Assembly: GCA_045642025.1 (NCBI GenBank) | Contig: JAZUIB010000026.1 | Coordinates: 1-28,886, forward strand | DNA from: Equadaptatus sp045642025 | GTDB taxonomy: Bacteria > Synergistota > Synergistia > Synergistales > Synergistaceae | Direction: 5' to 3' | Length of the DNA: 28,886 nt | Shown here: positions 15,190 to 21,847 of the stretch, piece after piece | Position numbering within the stretch: position 1 is the first letter of the stretch | How the letters are laid out: every line of letters begins with the position of its first letter | The notes under the pieces: generated by a model | Told to the model about the DNA's origin: nothing | Seen by the model: the letters and a program-made list of their open reading frames with translations, nothing else | Databases searched by the model: none | Position numbers and translations under genes: made by a program

Positions 15190-15217
15190 TTGACAAATAA
15201 ATAAACTCCTGTAAACT
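15190..15217 (+). promoter_or_regulatory. Promoter of the RpiR-type regulator
   Basis: A perfect -35 TTGACA (15190-15195), a 16-base spacer and TAAACT (15212-15217), placing the start near 15224. The -10 side lies between the two arms of an inverted repeat described separately. Confidence 0.6.
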
Positions 15218-15236
15218 AAATATGCACGTGAGTTTA
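15202..15236. promoter_or_regulatory. Inverted repeat, candidate autoregulatory operator
   Basis: TAAACTC (15202-15208) and GAGTTTA (15230-15236) are perfect inverted arms spaced by 21 bases. They straddle the -10 box and the predicted start of the regulator transcript. Centre-to-centre spacing is 28 bases, nearly three helical turns, as expected for a dimer or tetramer. RpiR-type proteins often control their own or adjacent genes, so self-repression is the simplest reading. Confidence 0.45.
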
Positions 15237-15260
15237 GAAAAACAAAAAGGATTGATATAA

Positions 15261-16127
15261 ATGGATAGTCCGGAACTTCAGAAAAAACTTGCTGAAACAG
15301 CTCAGACAATGCCAAACAAAGCACGCCGCGTTACCGAATATCTGCTTTCCAATATGCGCGAAGCATCTTATCTGTCTATAGGTGCCATTGCCGATAAACT
15401 GCATGTTTCAAAAGCACAGCTTGTACGCGTTGCGCACATACTCGGTTTCGAAGGATATGCAGAGCTCAAAGCAGCCTTACAAGATGCAGTGCTTGAACAA
15501 ATAAACCCGTCTGCACTGCTCACACGCGCACAGCGTTCGGACAGCACTGTTGAAGAAAGCATATACCGTGCCGAGCTTGCCAACATAGAAGATACAATGA
15601 AACAAATTTCGGACAAAGATACAGACTACTTCTGTGATCTGCTGTCAAAAGCCGAAAATATTTACTGCGTCGGCTGGGGAATCTCATCTCTTGTAGTCGA
15701 AATGCTTCAGCTCAGACTCATTGTAATGGGGCTCAAAGCAACCCTTTTCCGCCGCGGAGGACTCTCTCTTTGGGAACAAATGCGCTGTGTCAAAAAAGGT
15801 GACGTCGTTATCACCTGCGAACTTCCGAGCTACACGGTAGAAGTCAGTGAAGCGGTTGCCATCGCAAAAGAAAACGGTGCAAAAATTATAACAATAAGCG
15901 ATTCACCTGCAGCCCCCGTATGCCGCTCGGCAAACCTCAGTTTCTTTGTATCAGCATCAAGTCCGACATTTGGCAGCAGCATAATAGGGCCGCTGTTCCT
16001 AACACACATACTCACATCATCACTTGCCATTATGCTCGGAGACAAAGTAAAACCGGCACTCGACAAACAGGCCGAATTCCTCCACGATGAACGCATTTTC
16101 CACCCAATATTCGGACTGAAATATTAA
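15261..16127 (+). CDS. MurR/RpiR-family transcriptional regulator (HTH + SIS)
   Basis: A 288-residue regulator. Residues 1-80 form the RpiR helix-turn-helix (IGAIADKLHVSKAQLVRVAHILGFEGYAELKAAL), which binds DNA. Residues of about 110-260 are a SIS phosphosugar-binding domain (NIYCVGWGISSLVVEMLQLRL; VVITCELPSYTVEVSEAVAIAKENGAKIITISDS). The family senses sugar phosphates or amino-sugar derivatives such as MurNAc-6-phosphate. No sugar-catabolic gene is adjacent, so the target is unknown; the cell-wall enzymes in this window could be targets. AAGGA lies nine bases before the ATG. It is the only plus-strand gene and ends at a strong bidirectional terminator. Confidence 0.92.
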   Translation: MDSPELQKKLAETAQTMPNKARRVTEYLLSNMREASYLSIGAIADKLHVSKAQLVRVAHILGFEGYAELKAALQDAVLEQINPSALLTRAQRSDSTVEESIYRAELANIEDTMKQISDKDTDYFCDLLSKAENIYCVGWGISSLVVEMLQLRLIVMGLKATLFRRGGLSLWEQMRCVKKGDVVITCELPSYTVEVSEAVAIAKENGAKIITISDSPAAPVCRSANLSFFVSASSPTFGSSIIGPLFLTHILTSSLAIMLGDKVKPALDKQAEFLHDERIFHPIFGLKY

Positions 16128-16137
16128 GGAAAATAAA

Positions 16138-16178
16138 AAACAAAGTCTCCATTACAGGAGACTTTGTTTTTTATTTTT
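16138..16178. terminator. Strong bidirectional terminator
   Basis: The arms AACAAAGTCTCC and GGAGACTTTGTT form a perfect 12-bp stem around ATTACA. A T-rich run (TTTTATTTTTAT) follows on the plus strand and TTTTTATTTT follows on the minus strand. It separates the convergent RpiR-type gene and the small exported-protein gene and can serve both. Confidence 0.9.
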
Positions 16179-16193
16179 ATATTTAGTTAATAT

Positions 16194-16580
16194 CTAGAAT
16201 GCCGCATGATCGATAATATCCCACATAAAATCTTCAGTTCTTTCTTCAAATCCGGCACCTATATATTGGCCCTTTGTGTTATAAACCTTACTGGACGTTA
16301 CCTGATAACCCATACAATCATTCCATACTTCTATAACGCTTGCTACCTGCTGGCCATATCTTGTGGCATATTTTTTAGCTCCACGTCCTCCGGGAACCAT
16401 TTTTACACAATATTCCTGGTATTGTCTTGTTGTAAGGTAAATTGTTTCAACTTTGGAATTCACATACCATGTATTACCTTCTGAATCCTTTCCCGCAGGC
16501 ACCCATTTGGGCGCTGCAAAAGCTATACCCGCAAAAAGTACAGACATAACAGCTAAAATACAGATAATTTTTTTCTTCAT
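16194..16580 (-). CDS. Small exported protein, possibly Adhesin_E-like
   Basis: A 128-residue protein with a signal peptide (MKKKIICILAVMSVLFAGIAFA, then APKWVP). The mature domain of about 105 residues begins PKWVPAGKDSEGNTWYVN, contains the VETIYL, YCVKMVP, SVIEVWNDCMGYQVTSSKVYN pattern, and ends near WDIIDH. The opening (tryptophan strand, then NTWYVN) resembles the surface-adhesin-E-like exported domains found in many diderm bacteria, but this is a weak, by-eye match. Two cysteines could form a disulfide. The ATG at 16580 is chosen because GGAGG lies eight bases before it. It is a single-gene unit with a terminator shared with the RpiR-type gene. Confidence 0.75.
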   Translation of the reverse strand: MKKKIICILAVMSVLFAGIAFAAPKWVPAGKDSEGNTWYVNSKVETIYLTTRQYQEYCVKMVPGGRGAKKYATRYGQQVASVIEVWNDCMGYQVTSSKVYNTKGQYIGAGFEERTEDFMWDIIDHAAF

Positions 16581-16645
16581 AAGTTTTACCTCCAATCATT
16601 TCCTATGCTGCAGCAGGAACACTACAACTGGCATATGCCTTACAT

Positions 16646-16654
16646 ATTTTATCA
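16646..16654 (-). promoter_or_regulatory. Possible extended -10 promoter of the small exported-protein gene
   Basis: On the minus strand TGATAAAAT (TG at 16653-16654, TAAAAT at 16646-16651) looks like an extended -10 element, which needs no strong -35 box. It lies about 65 bases before the chosen ATG. Confidence 0.35.
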
Positions 16655-16723
16655 TAACTGTTGTCTGTTTGATATTTCGGACAAATTATATAAAATTATA
16701 TAAATACAGCAATTTTTCAAATC

Positions 16724-16753
16724 AAAACAAAAAAGCCTCCCTGCAGGGAGGCT
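16724..16753 (-). terminator. Terminator of the rplM-rpsI operon
   Basis: AGCCTCCCTGCAGGGAGGCT (16734-16753) is a perfect palindrome forming a GC-rich stem, followed on the minus strand by TTTTTGTTTT. It lies 20 bases past the rpsI stop. Confidence 0.92.
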
Positions 16754-16772
16754 GTAAATGTTCGAAACGAGA

Positions 16773-17183
16773 TTAACGTTTTGAGAACTGTTTGTTGGCT
16801 CTTGCTTTCGGCTGACCAACTTTTTTGCGTTCAACCATTCTCGGGTCACGGCTGAGAAGCCCCGCCTGTTTGAGTGCCGGGCGAAGTTCAGGGTTGTACT
16901 TAATGATTGCTCTTGCAAGTCCAAGAGCAACTGCGCCTGACTGACCTGTAAGTCCGCCGCCGTGCGCATTGACAAACACGTCGATTTTGCCTTCAAGTCC
17001 TGAAATTTCAAGAGCTTCTTTGGCTTTTGCTGCCCAAATCGGGCGCGGGAAGTATTCTGCTACTTCACGGTTGTTGATGAGGAATGCGCCGTTGCCTTCA
17101 CGAATGCGAACGCGGGCGATACCATTTTTTCTTCTGCCTGTGCCCCAGATAAAGGCCGGAGCTGCCGTTTTCTTTGCTGCCAT
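16773..17183 (-). CDS. rpsI: 30S ribosomal protein S9
   Basis: A 136-residue ribosomal protein uS9. It has the diagnostic GTGRRKNGIARVRI near the start, HGGGLTGQSGAVALGLARAI in the middle, LLSRDPRMVERKKVG, and the universally conserved QFSKR end, whose basic tail reaches the P-site tRNA in the ribosome. A short lysine/alanine extension (MAAKKTAAPAFIW) precedes the core. The gene follows rplM by 17 bases, the conserved L13-S9 order, and ends at a strong terminator. Confidence 0.97.
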   Translation of the reverse strand: MAAKKTAAPAFIWGTGRRKNGIARVRIREGNGAFLINNREVAEYFPRPIWAAKAKEALEISGLEGKIDVFVNAHGGGLTGQSGAVALGLARAIIKYNPELRPALKQAGLLSRDPRMVERKKVGQPKARANKQFSKR

Positions 17184-17200
17184 AACCTTATCCCCCTGTC

Positions 17201-17635
17201 CTACTTAAGTTCTTCGGGCTGCTGTGCTGTATGCGGATGTTCAGGACCTGCATAGACCTTGAGTTTGCGATACATGTCACGGCCGAGTTTTGTCTTGGGA
17301 AGCATTCCCTTGATAACTCTTTCAAGAAGGTGTTCAGGTTTACGGTTAAGGACTTCTTTGTAGGTCATTGAACGAAGTCCACCCATGTAGCCTGTATGGT
17401 GTTTGAAGGTTTCCTGATCGAGCTTTTTGCCTGTGAGACCTATTTTTTCAGCGTTTACGATAATAACGAAGTCACCAGTGTCAACGTGCGGTGTGTAGGT
17501 CGGTTTGTCTTTGCCCATAAGTATACGGGCAACCTGTACTGCAAGACGGCCGAGGTGTTTGTCTGTTGCATCTATAACGTACCATTTGCGTTTAATTTCT
17601 TCACCTTTGGCCATGTAAGAACGTGTTCCTAACAT
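17201..17635 (-). CDS. rplM: 50S ribosomal protein L13
   Basis: A 144-residue ribosomal protein uL13, an early assembly protein of the large subunit. Conserved blocks are KWYVIDATDKHLGRLA, the YTPHVDTGDFVIIVNA segment, KHHTGYMGGLRSMTY, and VIKGMLPKTKLGRDMYRKLKVYAGPEHPH. AGGAGG lies seven bases ahead of the ATG at 17635. The next in-frame Met (MAKGEE, seven codons in) lacks a site of its own, so the longer start is kept. It is the first gene of the rplM-rpsI operon behind a structured leader (17636-17768). In Bacillus the same operon carries a leader that binds L13. Confidence 0.97.
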   Translation of the reverse strand: MLGTRSYMAKGEEIKRKWYVIDATDKHLGRLAVQVARILMGKDKPTYTPHVDTGDFVIIVNAEKIGLTGKKLDQETFKHHTGYMGGLRSMTYKEVLNRKPEHLLERVIKGMLPKTKLGRDMYRKLKVYAGPEHPHTAQQPEELK

Positions 17636-17768
17636 GTTGTTTCCTCCTAAATGAAGCTGCTTTTTTCTGTTTTATTTCCAAATCTTCCGGGTCCTGCCGT
17701 TTTGCGACGATTGCGAAGGTTCGCCGCCGGGAAGGCGTCACCCGTTAACGTGGGAAAACGGTGTGACG
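17636..17768 (-). promoter_or_regulatory. Structured leader of rplM-rpsI, candidate L13-binding RNA
   Basis: The 133-base region before rplM is GC-rich, unlike other gaps here. On the minus strand its start, GTCACACCGTT, pairs with AACGGGTGAC (17737-17767, one bulge). CTTCCCGG (17727-17734) then pairs with CCCGGAAG (17684-17691, one C:C mismatch), closing a loop that holds a GCGA-ACCT-TCGC hairpin. A TATACT box at 17775-17780 would start transcription right at the first stem. Ribosomal protein leaders for L13 are known in Firmicutes; whether this is that class is inference. Confidence 0.5.
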
Positions 17769-17774
17769 GAAGGA

Positions 17775-17780
17775 AGTATA
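17775..17780 (-). promoter_or_regulatory. Possible -10 box of rplM-rpsI
   Basis: TATACT on the minus strand, 8-13 bases before the first leader stem. The -35 region is poor (TTATCA or TTATTA at unsuitable spacing), so strength is uncertain. Read-through from secG is also possible because no terminator is seen after secG. Confidence 0.4.
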
Positions 17781-17787
17781 TGGCCTG

Positions 17788-18024
17788 TTATTCTCTGATA
17801 ATAAGCTGAAGTATGGAAAGAATCATGAATGCCGCAATGAGACCGACTGTTGTTTTGTGAAGTCCGCTCAAACGCTGCCATGTTCCGTTGCTGCCGCTCA
17901 TATCAGCCTGTGTTCCGGCACCGAAAGCACCGCTGAAACCGCCGCTTTTTCTGTGCTGCATAAGAACTACGACCATGAGTGCAATGCAAACTATGACATG
18001 AATAATTGTCAATACTATTTTCAT
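17788..18024 (-). CDS. secG: Preprotein translocase subunit SecG
   Basis: A 78-residue inner-membrane protein and small subunit of the SecYEG protein-export channel. Two membrane segments are clear: VLTIIHVIVCIALMVVVLMQ at the start and VGLIAAFMILSILQLII at the end. The cytoplasmic loop between them carries GGFSGAFGAG, the signature of the family. The ATG at 18024 is chosen because GGAGGTG lies seven bases before it. An in-frame upstream extension to 18093 would include the predicted leader hairpin and is rejected. The gene has its own promoter at 18100-18127. Confidence 0.92.
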   Translation of the reverse strand: MKIVLTIIHVIVCIALMVVVLMQHRKSGGFSGAFGAGTQADMSGSNGTWQRLSGLHKTTVGLIAAFMILSILQLIIRE

Positions 18025-18029
18025 ACGTA

Positions 18030-18068
18030 GCACCTCCAAGAATGCCAACCACCAAGAACATCTCTTGG
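18030..18068 (-). promoter_or_regulatory. Hairpin and repeated TCTTGG in the secG leader
   Basis: On the minus strand CCAAGA (18063-18068) pairs with TCTTGG (18052-18057) around a five-base loop. A second TCTTGG (about 18035-18040) runs into the ribosome site TTGGAGG. The single CCAAGA arm could pair with either copy, giving an open or a masked ribosome site. Only the hairpin is seen directly; switching is speculation. Confidence 0.3.
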
Positions 18069-18099
18069 CGATAATACTCCAAGTTACATACAAAGGAAT

Positions 18100-18127
18100 A
18101 TTATACTCTTTTTTTGATTACGCGCAA
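18100..18127 (-). promoter_or_regulatory. Promoter of secG
   Basis: On the minus strand TTGCGC (18122-18127), a 16-base spacer and a perfect TATAAT (18100-18105), giving a start near 18093 and a leader of about 70 bases. Confidence 0.6.
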
Positions 18128-18157
18128 CACTTTTTTGCGGTTGCAGAAATTTTATGG

Positions 18158-18179
18158 AAAAAAATATCGTAAAGATACT
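18158..18179 (-). terminator. Weak terminator after rdgB
   Basis: On the minus strand AGTATC-TTTAC-GATATT forms a short stem (one G:T pair) followed directly by a run of seven Ts. It lies about 40 bases past the rdgB stop and before the secG promoter, so it is a plausible end for the long upstream operon. Confidence 0.4.
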
Positions 18180-18219
18180 CTCCAAACAGTGCAATAAATG
18201 TTTTCTGCCTGTTCACCGC

Positions 18220-18849
18220 TTATTGCTGTTCTGCCCTGAATATCTGTATTCCGCCATTGCTTTTTGCGTGATTAAATCTCATAAACAACTGCCGAAGCGC
18301 TGCAAGAGCTTTTGCTCTGTGTGATATTTTTTCTTTTATTTCAGCACCAAGTTCCGCAAAACTTTTGTCACAGCCCTCAGGAATAAATACAGGGTCATAG
18401 CCGAAACCTGCTTCACCGTGAGCTTCTTTTGCAATATGTCCGTTACAGTAACCTGTTACCACCATCGGCTGCGCATTACCGGTAAACACTACCGTAAGAC
18501 ACGCAACAAAACGTGCTTTTCTGTTTTCTTGCTCCTTGAGTTGTTCAAGCAGCCAGTTTGTTCTGTCTTTGTCGCTGCCCTCTACTATCCTTGCAGAGTG
18601 AATTCCGGGCTGACCGTCAAGCGCTTCAACTTCAAGACCGCTGTCGTCCGCAAGCGCGGCCATGCCTGTTGCCTCTGCCCAGGCGCGTGCTTTGAGCAGT
18701 GAATTTTCGGCATAGGTTCCTCCAGTTTCTTCAACATCGAAGTCCGCTATCAGTTCTTTTCCGAAAATAAGTTCTATACCTGCAGGGGCAAGGGCTCTTT
18801 TCATTTCTTTATATTTGTGCGCGTTTCCGCTTGCAAGGACTATTTTCAT
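18220..18849 (-). CDS. rdgB: XTP/dITP diphosphatase (RdgB/HAM1 family)
   Basis: A 209-residue house-cleaning enzyme that hydrolyses XTP, ITP and dITP to the monophosphates and so keeps deaminated purines out of nucleic acids. Family marks: VLASGNAHKYKEM at the N-terminus, ETGGTYAENSLLKARA, ALADDSGLEVEALDGQPGIHSAR, GEAGFGYDPVFIPEG, KSFAEL, KEKISHRAKAL. The ATG overlaps the rph stop by four bases (ATGA), a hallmark of coupled translation. The rph-rdgB pairing is widely conserved. The C-terminal 20 residues beyond the family core (MRFNHAKSNGGIQIFRAEQQ) are unremarkable. Confidence 0.95.
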   Translation of the reverse strand: MKIVLASGNAHKYKEMKRALAPAGIELIFGKELIADFDVEETGGTYAENSLLKARAWAEATGMAALADDSGLEVEALDGQPGIHSARIVEGSDKDRTNWLLEQLKEQENRKARFVACLTVVFTGNAQPMVVTGYCNGHIAKEAHGEAGFGYDPVFIPEGCDKSFAELGAEIKEKISHRAKALAALRQLFMRFNHAKSNGGIQIFRAEQQ

Positions 18850-19592
18850 GCAAACAATTTCTCCTCATACTGTGTAAGTTCAAGCGCTTCGCGCTGAAGC
18901 TGCTGAAGTTCTTTTATTCCTTTTTTGGCAAGCGTTATAAGCTCACCGAGTTCATCCTGTGAAAATACCCCGCCTTCACCGGTACCCTGTATCTCTACAA
19001 AATCACCGCGCCCCGTCATCACAAAATTTGCGTCAACCTCAGCAGATGAGTCTTCTGTATAACAGAGGTCAAGCACTGGGATACCTAAAATTTTGCCGCA
19101 ACTTACAGCGGCAATTTGCTCTTTGAGCGGAATCTTAATAATTTTCTTTTCCCTTTCAAGCATACGCATAGCATCAAACAGCGCAACAAAACCGCCTGTT
19201 ATTGATGCCGTTCGTGTACCTCCGTCTGCCTGCAGCACATCACAGTCAATTGTGATTGTATATTCACCGAGGTTGTCAAGGTCAACTGCAGCACGAAGGG
19301 AACGGCCGATGAGACGCTGGATTTCTGTGCCGCGCGAATTTGGTTTGCCTTTGCTGATTTCACGGCTTATTCTTTCCTGTGTTGAACGCGGAAGCATTGC
19401 GTATTCTGCCGTTATCCAGCCTTTTCCCATACCGCGAAGAAATGGCGGGACCTTTTCATCAACAGATGCTGTACAAAGTACCTTTGTATTTCCCCATTCA
19501 ACAAGGCATGATCCTTCTGCGTATATATTGCAGTTTCTTGTAAGCTTTACGTTGCGAAGTTCATTTTCCGCGCGTCTGTCAGCTCTTCTCAT
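18846..19592 (-). CDS. rph: Ribonuclease PH
   Basis: A 248-residue phosphorolytic 3'-5' exoribonuclease that trims tRNA and other RNA 3' ends, releasing nucleoside diphosphates. Conserved blocks: R-A-D-x-R near the start, EGSCLVEWGNTKVLCTASV, GWITAEYAMLPRST, the RGTEIQRLIGRSLRAAVD phosphate and RNA-binding helix, CDVLQADGGTRTASITGGFVAL, and SSAEVDANFVMTG (catalytic Asp). The full-length C-terminus is intact, unlike the frameshifted E. coli K-12 allele. The ATG follows the GerMN stop immediately (TAAATG), and the gene overlaps rdgB by four bases. Confidence 0.97.
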   Translation of the reverse strand: MRRADRRAENELRNVKLTRNCNIYAEGSCLVEWGNTKVLCTASVDEKVPPFLRGMGKGWITAEYAMLPRSTQERISREISKGKPNSRGTEIQRLIGRSLRAAVDLDNLGEYTITIDCDVLQADGGTRTASITGGFVALFDAMRMLEREKKIIKIPLKEQIAAVSCGKILGIPVLDLCYTEDSSAEVDANFVMTGRGDFVEIQGTGEGGVFSQDELGELITLAKKGIKELQQLQREALELTQYEEKLFA

Positions 19593-20429
19593 TTAAAGCT
19601 CCCATTCTCTTGACAAGTCAACAGGCTTTTTTACTTCGGATTCCAGCGTGTTAATATAAAATTTGACTCTTTTTACGGCGAAATTTTTGCTCAGCGTTGA
19701 AAGCAGACCGCTTATAGTGTCAACTGCTTTTTTGTTATTCATTCCCGCAATTGTTTTTTCAAAATTAGCATCAACATTAAGGTAAACCAAATCATCGCTT
19801 TTGAACAGATTGAGTACATGTATATCCGCGCTTGAAATTCCGGCTTCACGAAGATTTTCAAAATATATTTCAAGTATTTTCTGCATATCCTGTTCCACTC
19901 TGCCGTGAACAAGCGAAACATTGCGCACTGTGAAATCTTTTCCGTTGGGAATATACATTGCGTAATCCTTTGTTACAATCTTTCCGCCTACGGCAGTTTC
20001 CACATTACCAGATTCTTTTTTATCTTCAAGAGTGACATCCTCGGCAGTGCCAACCTGGTCTTCTATTTTCGGTTTGCTTGCGTCGTCAGCAAGTCCGATG
20101 AAATAGTTTGTAGCAAAATATCCGGTTGCGAAAATTATGACAATCACCGCAAGCCAAGCGAACACGCGGACAAGAAAAGGCGCGCGTCTGCGGCCGCCGT
20201 TTCCGTAGTAATCATCTTCATCATCAAAATTTTCATTATTTTCTTTATTGAAGAACGACAGCTCTTTTTTCTTTTGCGGACCGCCGAACATACCGGCTTC
20301 ATCATTTTTTAACCGGCTTGGTTTTCTCTGTCCGCTGTATTCGTCATCCGTGTCTTCAAAACCTTCAAAAAGATTTTTGGTATCTTCCCCGTATTCAGGG
20401 TCAAAACGGCTGTAGCGCTTTCCGGGCAT
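19593..20429 (-). CDS. Membrane-anchored GerMN-domain protein
   Basis: A 278-residue protein. Residues 1-80 are a charged, disordered cytoplasmic region rich in Asp, Glu and Lys (DEDDYYGNGGRRR). One membrane helix follows (VFAWLAVIVIIFATGYFATNYFI, about 88-110). A periplasmic linker leads to a C-terminal GerMN-type domain of about 110 residues (MYIPNGKDFTVRNVSLV onward, KILEIYFENLREAG, LVYLNVDANFEKTIAG). GerMN domains occur in the Bacillus germination lipoprotein GerM and in non-sporulating bacteria, where they are linked to cell-wall enzymes. Here the gene lies directly behind an amidase gene, so it may guide or regulate that enzyme. GGAGGAGG precedes the ATG by about eight bases. Confidence 0.85.
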   Translation of the reverse strand: MPGKRYSRFDPEYGEDTKNLFEGFEDTDDEYSGQRKPSRLKNDEAGMFGGPQKKKELSFFNKENNENFDDEDDYYGNGGRRRAPFLVRVFAWLAVIVIIFATGYFATNYFIGLADDASKPKIEDQVGTAEDVTLEDKKESGNVETAVGGKIVTKDYAMYIPNGKDFTVRNVSLVHGRVEQDMQKILEIYFENLREAGISSADIHVLNLFKSDDLVYLNVDANFEKTIAGMNNKKAVDTISGLLSTLSKNFAVKRVKFYINTLESEVKKPVDLSREWEL

Positions 20430-20455
20430 AGATATTCCTCCTCCTGTTTGATTAA

Positions 20456-21835
20456 CTATAATTTCACGTGTGTTTTTATATAATTGACTATTCCTTCCGC
20501 AAAACTGTACACAAGCCGATTACGGTATGCCTCAGTGTTAAGTTTTGCCGCGTCATCAGCACTGCTGAGATAACCCATTTCTATAAGCACGGCAGGCATA
20601 CCTGCCCCCCGAAGCACGAAGAAAGGTGCCTGGCTTACCTTTCTTACGCGCAAACCCTCTGCTTTTATTGCTTTATCCAACGATTCAGTCAGTTCTGTAC
20701 TTTCGTTGATTTTGTTATTCTGCTGCATATCGCCGAGTATTTTCAAAAGGAGCTGCGTTTTTTTGTCTGCCTGCTGCAAAGCAGATACCGAACTGACATT
20801 GCCGCTGACTTCTTTATTTTCCCTGATTGCAAGGTTTAGAGAATCCTTATCGCGCGGAGAGGCCATAATATAGATTTCAATGCCCTTTACGCTATTGTTT
20901 GCTTTAGCAATTGAATTACAGTGAAGAGAAACAAAAACATCGGCATTGTTTTTGTTTGCAAAATCCGTACGTGCCTGCAGTTTAAGAAAAACATCCGTAC
21001 TGCGTGTATAAAGCACCTTTATGCCATATTTTTTCAACACATCCCCAAGTTTGAGCGCTGCAAGCAGATTAATGTCCTTTTCTCTGGTTCTGTTGCCTAT
21101 AGCCCCCGGGTCATGAGCTCCGTGCCCTGCGTCAATTACAACAACGGGATGTTTTTTTGTAAAGACCTTTCTGATTGCACGCTCGCTGACCACTGCATTG
21201 TTTCCATTTAATTCCGCACTGTCCGTATTTGCGGTCTCCAATGCGGGCTGAACGGTTTTCTGCGGAGCAGAAACCTCTGTCACAGCCTGTTTAACCGCAG
21301 CTGTTTTTTCCGGCAATGAATTATCCGCCGCAGGCTGCTTCACTGCTTTTGTTTCGGTCTTCTGCTTGTCCGGTGCCTGTGAAATTACTGCTTTTGGAGG
21401 CTGTGGCTTTACTGTAAGTTTTTTGTTTGTAAACGTTATAGTTCCCCTTTTACCGGCACACAAACACAGTCGGTCAAAAATTTTACGCGCTGTGCTCAGC
21501 TCTGCCCACCAGTGCCCTTCGGCAAAAACAATGGCTGACGGACAGGCAATCATCTGCATGTCAATGCGTGCTATGTCCGAATTGTCCCACAACTCCGCCT
21601 TTTTTCCGTTCATGGCAAAAGCAGTTCCCTGTGAAATTTCTGCGTTACTGCATCCAAGCGCTGCAGCGATTTCATCAAGAGCAATCTCTGTTTTACCCAA
21701 CACCTCACGCGTAACGGCAGCGCCTTTTGACGTTCCGCCAACACATACCGTCATATCCGCGGCAAAACAGCGGCAAGACATAGCAAACAGCATAAAAACA
21801 ACTGTTATTATCAAATTCTTAACACATTTTTTCAT
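20456..21835 (-). CDS. Exported N-acetylmuramoyl-L-alanine amidase (Amidase_3)
   Basis: A 459-residue zinc amidase that cuts the bond between MurNAc and the stem peptide of peptidoglycan. A signal peptide (ends MSCRCFA) leads a copper-amine-oxidase-N-like stalk domain (about 27-145). A Pro/Lys/Ala/Thr-rich linker (146-225) follows, then the catalytic domain (229-459). Zinc ligands are visible as His238 (VIDAGHGAHDPG), Glu252 (REKDIN) and His305 (VSLHCNS); the catalytic Glu419 lies in VLIEMGYLS. An insert at about 340-395 resembles the regulatory helix that blocks the active site in AmiA/AmiB/AmiC-type enzymes and is released by an activator. GAGG lies seven bases before the ATG. The gene is 12 bases behind pmbA and 26 bases ahead of the GerMN gene. 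Confidence 0.93.
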   Translation of the reverse strand: MKKCVKNLIITVVFMLFAMSCRCFAADMTVCVGGTSKGAAVTREVLGKTEIALDEIAAALGCSNAEISQGTAFAMNGKKAELWDNSDIARIDMQMIACPSAIVFAEGHWWAELSTARKIFDRLCLCAGKRGTITFTNKKLTVKPQPPKAVISQAPDKQKTETKAVKQPAADNSLPEKTAAVKQAVTEVSAPQKTVQPALETANTDSAELNGNNAVVSERAIRKVFTKKHPVVVIDAGHGAHDPGAIGNRTREKDINLLAALKLGDVLKKYGIKVLYTRSTDVFLKLQARTDFANKNNADVFVSLHCNSIAKANNSVKGIEIYIMASPRDKDSLNLAIRENKEVSGNVSSVSALQQADKKTQLLLKILGDMQQNNKINESTELTESLDKAIKAEGLRVRKVSQAPFFVLRGAGMPAVLIEMGYLSSADDAAKLNTEAYRNRLVYSFAEGIVNYIKTHVKL

Positions 21836-21847
21836 CTGATAACCTCG

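Noticed and set aside
18024..18093. Longer SecG with a 23-residue N-terminal extension
   Set aside because: The extension overlaps the leader hairpin, starts at the predicted transcript start, and is not part of the SecG family; a good ribosome site precedes 18024.
18025..18219. A tRNA gene next to secG
   Set aside because: secG is often followed or preceded by tRNA genes, but no cloverleaf, GGTTCGA-type loop or CCA end is visible here.
19093..19596. Plus-strand open frame opposite rph
   Set aside because: It lies wholly within the conserved RNase PH gene, and its translation has no recognisable motif.
19593..20429. Reading the GerMN gene as proof of a spore-forming organism
   Set aside because: GerMN domains also occur in non-sporulating bacteria; no other sporulation gene is in the window.
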